Assembly: GCA_019634625.1 (NCBI GenBank)
Contig: JAHCBA010000024.1
Coordinates: 38,399-102,398, forward strand
Origin: Verrucomicrobiia bacterium
GTDB taxonomy: Bacteria; Verrucomicrobiota; Verrucomicrobiia; Limisphaerales; CAIMTB01
Direction: 5' to 3'
Length of the DNA stretch: 64,000 bases
Both the position numbers and the translations under genes were made by a program. This document shows positions 29,001 to 36,767 of the stretch, piece after piece (position 1 is the stretch's first letter; every line of letters starts with the position of its first letter). Below the pieces are notes generated by a model, which searched no databases, was not told where the DNA came from, and was given only the letters and a program-made list of their open reading frames with translations.

Positions 29001-29552
29001 GGGAACAACGATTTTGCCGTCGAGATTCTCACGTACCTGGAGCTGCCGGCCGGGGTTCACCGCTTTGGGGTGGTGACCGACGACGGCTACAAGATCGCGG
29101 TGGCCCGGGCGCCTGTATCGCCGGGGACGGCCCCGCTGGCCTTCCATAACGGCGGGCCGGCCAACACCACCTTCGACTTTGTGGTTCCGCAGTCCGGCTT
29201 CTATGCCTTCCGCATGGTGTGGTACGAGCGCGCCGGGGCGGGTCATGCGGAATGGTTCTCGGTGGATCCGGCCACGGGGGTTCGGACCCTGATCAACGAC
29301 ACCTCGGCGCCGGGTGGGATTGCGGCGTGGCGCACGATTGCGGAGGTCGTGGACGAGGTGGTGGTTGAATCGGCCCCGGCGGTGCAGGGACCCTATGCGC
29401 CGGAACCAGCGGCGACGGTCTCGGTGGCGAGTCGCACGGCCACGGTACCCTTGGGCGCCGGCCATCGGTTCTTCCGGCTGCGCGGCGGATCGGCGCTGAC
29501 GATCCAGACCGTCCAGGTTCAGGGCGGTGTCCTGCAATTGACCTGGCAGTAG
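26073..29552 (+). CDS. Large secreted multidomain protein with duplicated N-terminal domain
   Basis: The 1159-residue product has a signal peptide (LRGLVLACWTAGVFTGLPSAEG). Residues about 31-249 and 250-468 are two copies of one beta-rich domain, each with LLDDFNSGK-x-GWEDFSFNAALP, VGQAIFIASTKTT, FIPTSTGASTLAGYG and TPAADVMANGTD; the copies are about 75-80% identical by eye. An Ig-like segment follows (about 475-570), then a CBM6-like region (RIIEVEDYNFQAGEYIND to the YRQLNYMVFVPVP end), another Ig-like module and a PA14-like module (YLELPAGVHRFGVVTDDGYKIAV). The C-terminus ends in a strand-like LQLTWQ sequence. It is probably an exported carbohydrate-binding or adhesive protein; no catalytic domain is recognised. 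Confidence 0.8.
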   Translation: MMKGMNWLRGLVLACWTAGVFTGLPSAEGRVLDDFNSGKSGWEDFSFNAALPLPQVEDGRFKFTLPPAGQAIFIASTKTTETFELKEGRSIEFRVDLVEGGGKDSFAVLAFIPTSTGASTLAGYGMAKSTTDILITKGIGKYFYNENPPEPVKNENVALSLTMTALGGNVILTARVLDLDNQEAVLFEKTVVDTPAADVMANGTDEPAAPYLTEGRFVLYLYQDFDANAPENPYQVTYDNAEVFVTDRALLDDFNSGKEGWEDFSFNAALPRPAVADGLFQFRLPPVGQAIFIASTKTTRTFELREGERLTFQVDLVEGGAKDSFAVLGFIPTSTGASTLAGYGLAKSTTDILITKGIGKYFYNEDPPEPIRNENVILSLEMTVRGGNVYLLAQVLDRDDPSVVLFEKRVVDTPAADVMANGTDDPAAPYITQGHFVLYLYQDFDAGAPEDPYRVDYDNAVVASAPAAANEPPVISALQPSPASNFLPASTTLSFTASDDAPLADGAFSIVLNGTEYTAANGLAVAGTGTTRTVSLAGVLEANVNYQALARVVDAEGVSREIAFQFDTFASGNRIIEVEDYNFQAGEYINDPVPYPEDGGPAPDTYNNQEGIRDVDYSDTRAGPNFTNTRYRTFDPIRMARTLDKPRAKFVAAGGPDAGVYDYDVGDIVAGEWMQYTRDFAPGTYEVYLRKQVVNLAFGESVLERVTGDRSEPDAPAQLLGTFLGQRGGFDYQNVPLTDGTGANRIVLRLSGTTTLRLRHVTTSTSDAYRQLNYMVFVPVPDPGVQRATVSATLPAAGTTVESVRPSLQATLANRDTTVNVGTVRLEVNGEAVPGAVVEATADGAVVRHDLAALPPSGSLVTARVIFLDSEGVEVSTEWSFTVTYRSLPLAARVNASGTERGFRVRVVQAPFDLGPLENSLDRAENQLAPNSSIPREVDVQDTVDRINFNKVIGAMAGFFEDDLPVPGIDPDVTGNGNNDFAVEILTYLELPAGVHRFGVVTDDGYKIAVARAPVSPGTAPLAFHNGGPANTTFDFVVPQSGFYAFRMVWYERAGAGHAEWFSVDPATGVRTLINDTSAPGGIAAWRTIAEVVDEVVVESAPAVQGPYAPEPAATVSVASRTATVPLGAGHRFFRLRGGSALTIQTVQVQGGVLQLTWQ
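26160..27470 (+). repeat. Direct duplication of a ~655 bp coding segment
   Basis: DNA 26160-26814 and 26815-27470 encode the two copies of the first domain of the secreted protein. Blocks such as GGCCAGGCGATCTTCATTGC (26278 and 26935) and GTGGACACGCCGGCGGCGGA (26645 and 27302) are identical, so the duplication is fairly recent or kept alike by gene conversion. Confidence 0.85.
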
Positions 29553-29609
29553 GCGAAAGGATGTCTTCGAAGGGCCGGGGGCGCGTCTGGCGGGAGCGGC
29601 CCGACCGAT

Positions 29610-32432
29610 TCAGCCGCCGGCCTGGGCCCTTCCGGCGAGGACTGCGATGGCGTCTTCGAGAGCCGTCGCCAGTTCGGGCAGGCGCAGCGGCTTGGTGAGG
29701 AAGCCGTCCATGCCGGCGGTGAGGCAGGCGTGTTCGTCCTCCTTCATGGCGCTGGCGGTGAGGGCGAGGATGACAGGACCCGCGGTGCGCGGTTGCCGGG
29801 CGCGAAGAACGCGGGACGCCTCGCGCCCATCCATTTCAGGCATGTGGACGTCCATCAGCACCACGTCGCAGGGGGAGCTCTCGAGGTGCTTCAAGGCCTC
29901 CACGCCGTTGGTGACGACATTGGCTTGATGTCCCAGGCGGGCCAGTTGGGCGAGGATGACGCGCTGGTTCACGGGATTGTCCTCGGCGACAAGGATGCGG
30001 AGCGGGGAGCGTCCGGGAGGTTGGGGGGGTGTGCCCGGGCGGGCGACGTCGGACGCGACGACCGGCGGGCGGGTGGGAGTCGGTGCGGCGGGGGCGGCGG
30101 GGGCGGCGGGGGCGGCGAGGCGGGCCGGGAAACGGAAGCGGAAGGCGGTGCCCTGGCCTTCGCGGCTTTCCACGGTGAGGCTGCCGTTCATCGCCTCGGC
30201 GAGGTGACGGGCGATGGCCAATCCCAGTCCGGTGCCGCCGTAGCGGCGCTGGGTGGAGGCATCGACCTGGCTGAACGGCTGAAAGAGGAGGTCGAGCTTG
30301 TCCTCGGGGATGCCAATGCCGGTGTCGCGGATTTCGACTTCAAGCGTTGCATGGTCGTCCTGGAGGGAGACCGTCCGGGCCAGGAGGGTGATGGAACCGG
30401 CCGGGGTGAACTTGATCGCGTTGCTGAGAAGGTTGAGGACGACCTGGCGGATGCGGCCGGCGTCGCCCTCGATGGGATTGGGCAGGTTGGGGTCGGCGGA
30501 CGATTCCAGGGACAGGCCCTTGGACATGGCCTGAGGCAGGAGGAGCTTGCGGCAGTCGTGGAGGACGGCGGTCAGGTCCAGAGGGACCGATTCCAGACGG
30601 ATCTTGTTGGCCTCGATCTTGGAGAAATCGAGGATGTCGTTGAGCAGGCCGAGCAGGGTTTCACCGCTTGAACGGATCGTTTCGAGGTGCTCGCGCTGAA
30701 CCGGATCGAGGCGGGAGTCGAGGAGCAGTCCGGTGAACCCGATGATGGCGTTCATGGGGGTCCGGATTTCGTGGCTCATGGTGGCGAGGAAGGCGCTCTT
30801 GGTGCGGTTGCCCGTCTCGGCCGCGTCGGCCAGGCGGTTGGCGTGGGCGATGGCCTCTTCGAGCTGCCGGTTGATGTCCATCACTTCGCGATGGGCCCGC
30901 TCGGCCTCCCACTTGGCCGAGCGCAAGGCGTCCTGCGCCTGTTTCTCCGAGGTAATGACCTCGGTGAACATGATGATCCCGCCAATCCCGCCCGAGGCAT
31001 CCCTCCAGGGTTCGATTTCCCAGCGCAACCAGTCCACCCGCCCGTCCGCCCGCGCGAACGGGTCCTCGTCGCAGCGTTCGACGGCGCCTTCCAGGCAGCG
31101 CCGATGGATGGCACGCCAGCGGTCGGGGATATCGGGAAAGATCTCGTAGTGGCTGCACCCTGTGAGTTCGCGGTTCCCCAGGTGGTACTCTTCGATCCAT
31201 CGACGGCTGGCCATCAGGTAGCGCATCTGCCGGTCGAACATGGCCACCGCGGCCGGGGCGTGTTCCACGAACTGCCGGAGCAGGGCCTCGCGGAAGCGGA
31301 GTTGGCGGGTGATGTCGTCGGCCAGTTCGGCGGCCCGGCGGCGGGTGTCGGCCAGGGCTCCCATCAGACTCACCAGGACCAGGCTGAGGAGCAGGCCGCC
31401 AGCCCCCACCAGCCAGGGTTGGGCGGTGAGGTGCGCACGCTCGAATTCGCGGGTCGAGACGAAGCGCAGGCGCCAGGTATGGCCCCCGTGCTCCAGTCCC
31501 CGCTCCACTTCCCATCGCGGGGCACGGTCCGCAGTGGACAGGGGATCCGCCGACTCCGGGTGGATGCGGACGGTGTGACCACCCTCGGAAACCTCGTACA
31601 CGGAAACCAGCGGGTCGCCGGCGTCCGAGCCCGTCAGGTGACGGAAGAAGTTTCCGATGGCGACGGGAGCGAACACGTACCCGAGCGGATCTGCGGGCGC
31701 TTCCGCCTCCAGGGTGCCGGGGGCGCTCGGTGGAAAGGCCGTGGTGGCGAGGAGGAAGCCAGGTGGAGGTTCTTCGGGTCCTCCCGTCGGCAACGACAAT
31801 CGGGCCGACATGACCGTTCCGCCGTTTGGATCGAGGCGGCCCAGGGCGCGCGCTGCCGCGGGTTCGGAGAACAGATCGAGACCGAGGGCGTGGCGGAACG
31901 GGCCGTCCGACGGTTCCAGGTAGAGGACGGCCGAGAGCGGGTCCTGGAGGGTTCGCGGATGGACGCGGTAATCCGGGAATCCGCTGGCACGCAGGATGGA
32001 TTCGTGGGCCTCGACCCCGCCGGGTTCCAGGCGCAGGGCGAAGCCGAATCCGACGAGGCCCGGGTTCCATTCGAGGATGCGGGCGTGGGAGACGAACTCG
32101 GTCCATTCCCTCCTGTCCACATGGTCGGAGGCCGGGAACAGGCTGGCGGCGGTCCGCAGGAGCTGGTCGTAGTCCAGGAGGCGTCGCTGAATGCGATAGG
32201 TGGTTTCATCGACGAGGGCATGGAAACGTGTCTCGCCCTGCTCGATTTCACGGAGGCGCACGGAATGCCATGCCAGCCCCGTGATCGCCAGGCATATCGT
32301 GATGACGGCGTGGCCGGTGGTGCGGTGCCGGAACCAATCGAGGGGACAGCTCCGGAGTCTTTCCGGTCCTGTTGCGCGAGGCACGGCTGGTGATGACGCG
32401 GGCACGCTGAACGCTTGGGCCGTCCGGGGCAC
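29610..32432 (-). CDS. CHASE-PAS hybrid sensor histidine kinase with receiver domain
   Basis: A 940-residue membrane sensor. One membrane helix at about 41-55 precedes a CHASE-type extracytoplasmic domain (about 60-330, with [24 protein letters not shown] and [16 protein letters not shown]). A second helix lies at about 339-360. A PAS/PAC domain covers about 383-500. The dimerisation domain carries phospho-acceptor H554 in [15 protein letters not shown], and the ATPase has N-box [25 protein letters not shown] and [11 protein letters not shown]. An alanine/proline linker leads to a C-terminal receiver with the aspartate in [13 protein letters not shown]. No Hpt domain or separate response regulator is nearby. 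GTG 32432 is the start; a family-1 repeat lies upstream. Confidence 0.92.
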   Translation of the reverse strand: MPRTAQAFSVPASSPAVPRATGPERLRSCPLDWFRHRTTGHAVITICLAITGLAWHSVRLREIEQGETRFHALVDETTYRIQRRLLDYDQLLRTAASLFPASDHVDRREWTEFVSHARILEWNPGLVGFGFALRLEPGGVEAHESILRASGFPDYRVHPRTLQDPLSAVLYLEPSDGPFRHALGLDLFSEPAAARALGRLDPNGGTVMSARLSLPTGGPEEPPPGFLLATTAFPPSAPGTLEAEAPADPLGYVFAPVAIGNFFRHLTGSDAGDPLVSVYEVSEGGHTVRIHPESADPLSTADRAPRWEVERGLEHGGHTWRLRFVSTREFERAHLTAQPWLVGAGGLLLSLVLVSLMGALADTRRRAAELADDITRQLRFREALLRQFVEHAPAAVAMFDRQMRYLMASRRWIEEYHLGNRELTGCSHYEIFPDIPDRWRAIHRRCLEGAVERCDEDPFARADGRVDWLRWEIEPWRDASGGIGGIIMFTEVITSEKQAQDALRSAKWEAERAHREVMDINRQLEEAIAHANRLADAAETGNRTKSAFLATMSHEIRTPMNAIIGFTGLLLDSRLDPVQREHLETIRSSGETLLGLLNDILDFSKIEANKIRLESVPLDLTAVLHDCRKLLLPQAMSKGLSLESSADPNLPNPIEGDAGRIRQVVLNLLSNAIKFTPAGSITLLARTVSLQDDHATLEVEIRDTGIGIPEDKLDLLFQPFSQVDASTQRRYGGTGLGLAIARHLAEAMNGSLTVESREGQGTAFRFRFPARLAAPAAPAAPAAPTPTRPPVVASDVARPGTPPQPPGRSPLRILVAEDNPVNQRVILAQLARLGHQANVVTNGVEALKHLESSPCDVVLMDVHMPEMDGREASRVLRARQPRTAGPVILALTASAMKEDEHACLTAGMDGFLTKPLRLPELATALEDAIAVLAGRAQAGG

Positions 32433-32649
32433 GGGAGATCATCCTGGCCGGATGGGTTCGCGCTGCGACCCCCGCCCTTCACGATCTCCGGCGAGGGGAC
32501 GCGGCTGCATCCGCGACCTCGGTAGGTGCCGAGGATCGGGCACTCCACCGGACCCTTTCACGACGGTTCTGTCAGTGGCGGTATCGGACGGATGGCACGG
32601 GAGCTTTAAGGAGAAACGGTTGAGCGGGGGTGGTCGGGCACCCTGGCCG

Positions 32650-32806
32650 GTGCATCCCGAAGTTGTGGGTACCGAGCTGGCGAACCGGAGGGACGAGCTC
32701 CGCGAGTCCTCAACCCAACGCTCCACACCGTTGCGGCCTCGTGGAACTCGGCCCTCCGAAGCGCCGCCTGGCGAAGTTCGCACCCCTCCCCACAACTCCG
32801 GGATGC
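32650..32806. repeat. Inverted-repeat element family 1, copy B
   Basis: About 157 bp bounded by GTGCATCCCGAAGTTGTGGG and CCCACAACTCCGGGATGC as terminal inverted repeats, with the conserved interior including CGAGTCCTCAACCCAACGCT. It lies in the 441 bp divergent spacer between the histidine kinase and zinc-finger genes. The rest of that spacer shows no gene. Confidence 0.88.
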
Positions 32807-32873
32807 CTGGCACCCTGGCGATCCGGCCACAGGAGACTCGCCGTTTCCGGAGCGTCGTCGCTACCCTCGGGCC

Positions 32874-33293
32874 ATGAAATGTCCGGCGTGCGGCCATGAG
32901 TTGGTGACGCGAGCGGCTGGGTCCATCGCGGTGGACGTGTGTGACGGCGGATGCGGGGGGGTCTGGTTCGACAACTTCGAGCTGCGCAAGATCGACGAGG
33001 CCGGGTCGGAAGCGATCCGCGAAGTGGCCCGCGAGATCACGGTCGAAGAACGACCGCTGGCTCCGAGGGCATGTCCGAAGTGTCGAGGGCAGAGGATGAT
33101 GCGACGGTATTTCAGCCGGCTGAAGCGGACCGAGATCGACGAGTGTCCGGCCTGTGCGGGGATCTGGCTCGACGTGGGCGAGTTTGACGCGATCCAGGAG
33201 GAGCTGCTGGCCATGCCGGAGAAGCCGGGCCGCAATGCCGCGTTGAACCATTCGGTTTCCGTGATCCGGGGGCGTCCGTCGCCGTTGGGCTGA
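32874..33293 (+). CDS. Protein with two TFIIB-type zinc-ribbon (zf-TFIIB) domains
   Basis: The 139-residue protein consists of two zinc ribbons. MKCPACGHELVTR with DVCDGGCGGVWFDNFELRKID is at residues 1-45, and RACPKCRGQRMMRR with DECPACAGIWLDVGEFDAI at about 66-108. Both have the C-x2-C and C-x2-C/C-x3-C ligand pattern plus the G-x-W-L/F-D signature of this bacterial family. Members are small cytoplasmic proteins of unknown function. It stands alone, 54 bp before the aminotransferase gene in the same direction, so they may share a transcript. Confidence 0.85.
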   Translation: MKCPACGHELVTRAAGSIAVDVCDGGCGGVWFDNFELRKIDEAGSEAIREVAREITVEERPLAPRACPKCRGQRMMRRYFSRLKRTEIDECPACAGIWLDVGEFDAIQEELLAMPEKPGRNAALNHSVSVIRGRPSPLG

Positions 33294-33347
33294 ACTCCGG
33301 CCGCTCCTTGCCAGTGGCGACCCGGTTGACCTAGCGTCGGCGCCCCT

Positions 33348-34520
33348 ATGAGTGCGCAGGCCGAGGAGTCGTTCGTGGCATCCCATGTGCGGGACATCCC
33401 GCGATCGGGCATCCGCGAGTTTTTCGACATCGTGGCCAGCCAGAAGGAAGTCATCTCGCTGGGCGTGGGGGAGCCGGACTTCGTGACGCCGTGGCACATC
33501 CGCGAGGCGGCCATCTACGCTCTCGAGAAGGGGCGGACCACCTACACCTCCAACCTGGGGACACCCCAATTGCGCGAGGCGCTGGCCGGGCATCTGGAGG
33601 AGAAGTTCGGCGTCCGGTACGATCCCCGCACGGAGATCCTGATCGCGGTGGGGGTCAGCGAGGCCATGGACCTGGCGTTGCGGGCGATCATCGATCCGGG
33701 CGACGAGGTGATCTACCACGAGCCGTGCTACGTGAGTTACTCGCCCAGCATCGCCCTGGCCCATGGCGTGCCGGTGCCGGTGGCGTGCCGGGCGGAAGAC
33801 GGGTTCGCCGTGCGTGCCGAGGCGATCGAGGCGGTGCTGACGCCACGGTCCAAGGCGTTGCTGCTGAACTTCCCGACCAACCCGACCGGCGGGACGATGA
33901 CGCGCGGGGAACTCGATGCGATTGCCGCGCTGGCGCAGCGCCATAACCTCCTGGTGATCACCGACGAGATTTATTCCGAGCTGACCTTCGAAGGGGAGCA
34001 CGTCTCGATCGCGTCGCTGCCGGGCATGCGGGAGCGGACCATCTTCCTTCACGGCTTCTCGAAGGCCTATGCCATGACGGGGTTCCGGATCGGGTACGCC
34101 TGCGCGCCGGTGGGCCTGACCGAGGCGATGATGCGGATCCACCAGTACTCGATGCTGTGCGCCAGCATCATCAGCCAGGAGGCCGCCCTCGAGGCGATCC
34201 GCCATGGCGAATCGGACACGATCGAAATGCGGGAACAGTACCGGTTGCGGCGCAACTTCGTTGTCAGCGCCTTCAATGCGATGGGATTGCAGTGTCACCT
34301 GCCCCGGGGATCGTTCTACGCCTTCCCGTCGGTGGCCTCGACCGGCCTTGCGTCCCGGGAGTTCGCCCTGCGGCTCCTGAAGGAGGAGAACGTCGCGTGC
34401 GTGCCGGGCGGCGCCTTCGGGCCGAGCGGGGAAGGGTACCTGCGTTGCTGCTTTGCTACGTCCCTCCCGCAGCTCGAGCAGGCGGTGGAGCGGATGGAAC
34501 GCTTCATCCGCAGGCTCTGA
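33348..34520 (+). CDS. Class I/II PLP-dependent aminotransferase
   Basis: A 390-residue fold-type I aminotransferase. Motifs in order are SLGVGEPDFVTPWHI, TYTSNLGTPQLREALAGHL, VGVSEAMDLALRAIIDPGDEVI, LNFPTNPTGGTMTRGEL, VITDEIYSELTF, the PLP lysine in LHGFSKAYAMTGFRIGYAC and the arginine of YLRCCFATSLPQLEQA. This is the aspartate/aromatic aminotransferase-like subgroup with a GTTYTS-type loop. The amino donor and acceptor cannot be told from sequence, and neighbours give no pathway context. Length and motifs are complete. Confidence 0.9.
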   Translation: MSAQAEESFVASHVRDIPRSGIREFFDIVASQKEVISLGVGEPDFVTPWHIREAAIYALEKGRTTYTSNLGTPQLREALAGHLEEKFGVRYDPRTEILIAVGVSEAMDLALRAIIDPGDEVIYHEPCYVSYSPSIALAHGVPVPVACRAEDGFAVRAEAIEAVLTPRSKALLLNFPTNPTGGTMTRGELDAIAALAQRHNLLVITDEIYSELTFEGEHVSIASLPGMRERTIFLHGFSKAYAMTGFRIGYACAPVGLTEAMMRIHQYSMLCASIISQEAALEAIRHGESDTIEMREQYRLRRNFVVSAFNAMGLQCHLPRGSFYAFPSVASTGLASREFALRLLKEENVACVPGGAFGPSGEGYLRCCFATSLPQLEQAVERMERFIRRL

Positions 34521-34653
34521 AGCGCTTCCAGGACCACCCCTCGCCAGATGGTGGGACTCGCGGACAGGGCTGTCCGCGCTCCAGTCGCCATTCCCGGCTT
34601 TCGCCAAGGAAACGCGGTTTACAGTCGTCAACCATCATGCTACGTGGATTTCC

Positions 34654-34902
34654 ATGAAAAATACGGTGACCACCACGGAAGCGCAGGCGCAACTGCCCCG
34701 GCTGCTGCGACAGCTCCCCGCAAGGAAGTCGGTGACCATCACCAGTCATGGGCGGGTCGCCGGTTTCCTGGTTTCCAAGGAGCGCATGGAAGCCATCATC
34801 GAGACGCTGGAGCTCCTGGCGAATCCCAAGGCCATGAAGACCATCCGAAACTTCGAGGCCGGGCGTTCCCAAGGCAAGGACATTGCCTGCCTCGATGAAT
34901 AG
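34654..34902 (+). CDS. Phd/YefM-family antitoxin
   Basis: An 82-residue antitoxin. MKNTVTTTEAQAQLPRLL is the DNA-binding N-terminus and KSVTITSHGRVAGFLVSKERMEAII the Phd/YefM beta-hairpin; the C-terminal helix (LANPKAMKTIRNFEAGRSQG) would wrap the toxin. ATG 34654 is the natural start. The last 8 bp overlap the toxin start, a typical coupled arrangement in which the antitoxin, alone or with toxin, represses its own promoter in the 133 bp upstream. Confidence 0.85.
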   Translation: MKNTVTTTEAQAQLPRLLRQLPARKSVTITSHGRVAGFLVSKERMEAIIETLELLANPKAMKTIRNFEAGRSQGKDIACLDE

Positions 34903-35179
34903 AGTCATCGTTCACCCGCAGGCGGAGGTCTTTGTGCGGGCCCTGCCACCCGAACCGCGCCGTCTGGTCCGGGCCATGAAGAGGCTGCCCGCCGGGGACA
35001 CCAAGGCACTCGAGGGGAGGCTGTCCGGGTACTGGAGATTGCGGGTCGGTGGCTATCGGATCCTGTACGCCGACTCGGTGAAGGATCGGGTCCGCACGTT
35101 CGATTGCCTGTTCGCGGAACGGCGGTCGTTGGTTTACGAACTGTTCGAGCAGATCCTGGTCGAGGAAACGCTCAAGTGA
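34895..35179 (+). CDS. RelE/ParE-superfamily toxin
   Basis: A 94-residue basic protein of the RelE/ParE fold: MNRVIVHPQAEVFVRALPPEPRRLVRAMKRL, then KALEGRLSGYWRLRVGGYRILYA with the L-x-G-x-W-R-L-R-V-G-x-Y-R-I strand typical of mRNA-interferase members, ending LVYELFEQILVEE. It starts at ATG 34895 inside the antitoxin stop region. It appears intact, so the module may be active. Whether it cuts mRNA (RelE) or poisons gyrase (ParE) is not determined. Confidence 0.85.
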   Translation: MNRVIVHPQAEVFVRALPPEPRRLVRAMKRLPAGDTKALEGRLSGYWRLRVGGYRILYADSVKDRVRTFDCLFAERRSLVYELFEQILVEETLK

Positions 35180-35210
35180 GCGGCTGTACCGCAGGGCCCG
35201 CCGGTGCTGA

Positions 35211-35607
35211 CTAAAGCGCTGGCTGAAACGTCGTTTCGGGCGCGGGACCCACCCAGCGGTCCCAGTCCACGTAATCCGGCACGGGCTGCCCGGGAAACCG
35301 GGGTCCCGCACGACCGCCCGGCACGGAGACCTGGATCTCGCGGATGGCGCCCAGCCGGCCGTTCAGCGCCAGCTCACAGGCCCAGCGGAACCCCGGGTTG
35401 CGCCAGAAAAGCCAGCATGCCCGAATGCCCCTGCTCCCACGCCCCGATCACACCCAGGGTCACTTTGCTGTTCGGGGCAGGCTCGGCGCCCCGCCCCAGC
35501 ACCCGCGCCGGGACAAAAACAGGCGCCACCGAGGCGGCCAGGACGGATCGCAGAAGCGACCGTCGCGTGGACGGCAGACAGTGACACCGGGACCGGGCGG
35601 GGTTCAT
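35211..35607 (-). pseudogene. Gfo/Idh/MocA-family oxidoreductase remnant with internal deletion
   Basis: Reading the minus strand, 35607-35374 encodes a Tat-like leader (STRRSLLRSVLAASVAPVFVP) followed by the first Rossmann strand KVTLGVIGAWEQGHSGML, the N-terminus of an exported Gfo/Idh/MocA dehydrogenase. The frame then stops, and a shifted frame continues RWACELALNGRLGAIREIQV, VPGGRAGPRFPGQPVPDYVDW and RWVGPAPET before a stop at 35211. These are segments from the middle of the same family. More than 100 residues between them and the whole C-terminal half are missing, so this is a deleted pseudogene. Confidence 0.75.
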
Positions 35608-35744
35608 CAGGCCACTCGTCCAAAGCCGCCATCACGCGTCAACACCGCGACTCCGCCGTCCTGCGATCCATGGGTTCGCTTGCGGTGGACACTCGCGATC
35701 CGTCACCTCCACGCCCTCCCGGAGCGCATCTCCGAGTTGTCGGA

Positions 35745-36120
35745 AGATGCAACGGAATCGGGGTCGGGGTTGCACTCGGAATCGGTATCGACAGGAGCCA
35801 GGAAGCTTCGCGCATCCCCGGAGTTCGTTGCGGTTCGATTCCGATGCCGACTCCGCCCCCGACCCCGACGGTCCCCTCGTCGTATCCCTCGACCGATCGC
35901 ATCTCCGACAACATGGAGATGTGCCCGGGTTCCCCTCGTACTCGTCATCGTAATCGTACTCGTAATCGTACTCGTAATCGCCCAGCCCAGTTCGCACGTG
36001 GAATGGGAGGACCGAACACGATCGAACCCATCGCACCTGCCACAAGGCGACAATCGAAAAGGTGTGTCTGCGGGATCGATGACGAGTACGAGTACCGCCC
36101 TTCGGGCTGAGTACGAGTCG
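35745..36120. repeat. Degenerate hexanucleotide tracts and GAGTAC hairpin
   Basis: The segment is dominated by 6-base periodic runs such as GGAATCGGGGTCGGGG (about 35752), GATTCCGATGCCGACTCC (about 35838) and CGTAATCGTACTCGTAATCG (about 35949). It ends in CGAGTACGAGTACC-GCCCTTCGGGC-TGAGTACGAGT (36083-36118), whose GCCC/GGGC arms form a hairpin. The same 36 bases recur at 50618. No reading frame here looks protein-coding. Confidence 0.6.
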
Positions 36121-36257
36121 TGCGAGGGGTGGATTAGGGGAGTTCCAAGAGTTCCGATAACCTGGGATGCGCCGGTCTCGCGGATCGTTTCTTGCCACCC
36201 GTGGACGGCCGGGTGAAGGCTCGCGTCATGGGTGCGAACCCGCCGCCCGATGTGGCG

Positions 36258-36422
36258 ATGGACCGGCCCCGAGTCAGCCGCGTGGCCCGGGCTTCGCGGC
36301 AGGCCGAGATCGAACGCGTCGCCGCGATGACGATTGAGGAGCGGGTCAGGGCCGCGTGATCGATGGGGGACCGGTTTGCCGGGATTTCGCCCGTTCCGAT
36401 CGACGCCAGGAGGAAGGGCTGA
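36258..36422 (+). pseudogene. Broken small protein partner of a nucleotidyltransferase (antitoxin-like)
   Basis: The frame from ATG 36258 reads MDRPRVSRVARASRQAEIER, then VAAMTIEERVRAA, a TGA at 36357-36359, then in the same frame SMGDRFAGISPVPIDARRKG and a stop. Continuous reading through the TGA gives the usual pattern of the small helical proteins encoded just before nucleotidyltransferase genes (ERVRAALSMGDRF). A single TTA-to-TGA change would explain the break. The terminal TGA lies inside the target duplication of the adjacent inserted element. Confidence 0.6.
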
Positions 36423-36423
36423 G

Positions 36424-36587
36424 CCGTAGCCATGCAGTAAGGTCGGGCGCGCTGGCTTGATCTTTTCGGGCAAGAGCTTCGTCGTTCGCTCGTTACGTAT
36501 CTCGGTTCCGATACGCGCCTCGATCACTCCTCGTCTTGCCCGAAAGCCTGCGGCGCCATCGCTTTCCTCCTTACTGCATGGATACGG
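36424..36587. mobile_element. MITE-like insertion with 19 bp inverted repeats and 5 bp target duplication
   Basis: The 164 bp element begins CCGTAGCCATGCAGTAAGG and ends CCTTACTGCATGGATACGG, inverted repeats with one mismatch. CTGAG directly flanks it on both sides (36419-36423 and 36588-36592), the mark of a transposition event. A second inverted pair is internal (CTTTTCGGGCAAGA against TCTTGCCCGAAAG). It has no transposase. It separates the antitoxin-like and nucleotidyltransferase remnants. Confidence 0.78.
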
Positions 36588-36594
36588 CTGAGGG

Positions 36595-36740
36595 ATGCCG
36601 GATCCCGAGTCGATCATCGAGGTTGCGGAGGGGTCGCCCGGATCCTGGAACAGCACGGCGTGGGAGCCGTGGTGATTGGCGGAGTGGCCCTGGCCGCCCA
36701 CCGTTAGGTGCGGTTCACGGACGATCCGTCTTGTGCGCTC
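36595..36740 (+). pseudogene. N-terminal remnant of a nucleotidyltransferase
   Basis: From ATG 36595 the frame reads MPDPESIIEVAE, then needs a frame shift to continue VARILEQHGVGAVVIGGVALAAHR, an in-frame TAG where family members have tyrosine, and VRFTDD. HGVxAVVIGGVALAAHxYVRxTxD is the start of the MNT/AbiEii-like nucleotidyltransferase fold. The remainder of the gene is missing, replaced by the 3' end of the beta-helix gene. It is therefore a truncated, frameshifted pseudogene. Confidence 0.65.
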
Positions 36741-36767
36741 ATACCATGAACCGACGGATCCGGGCTT

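Noticed and set aside
32439..34631. 730-codon minus-strand frame
   Set aside because: It is antisense to the zinc-ribbon and aminotransferase genes and reads into the family-1 repeat.
35344..36216. 290-codon plus-strand frame across the hexamer tracts
   Set aside because: Its composition follows the 6-base repeats and the pseudogene antisense; no conserved domain is visible.
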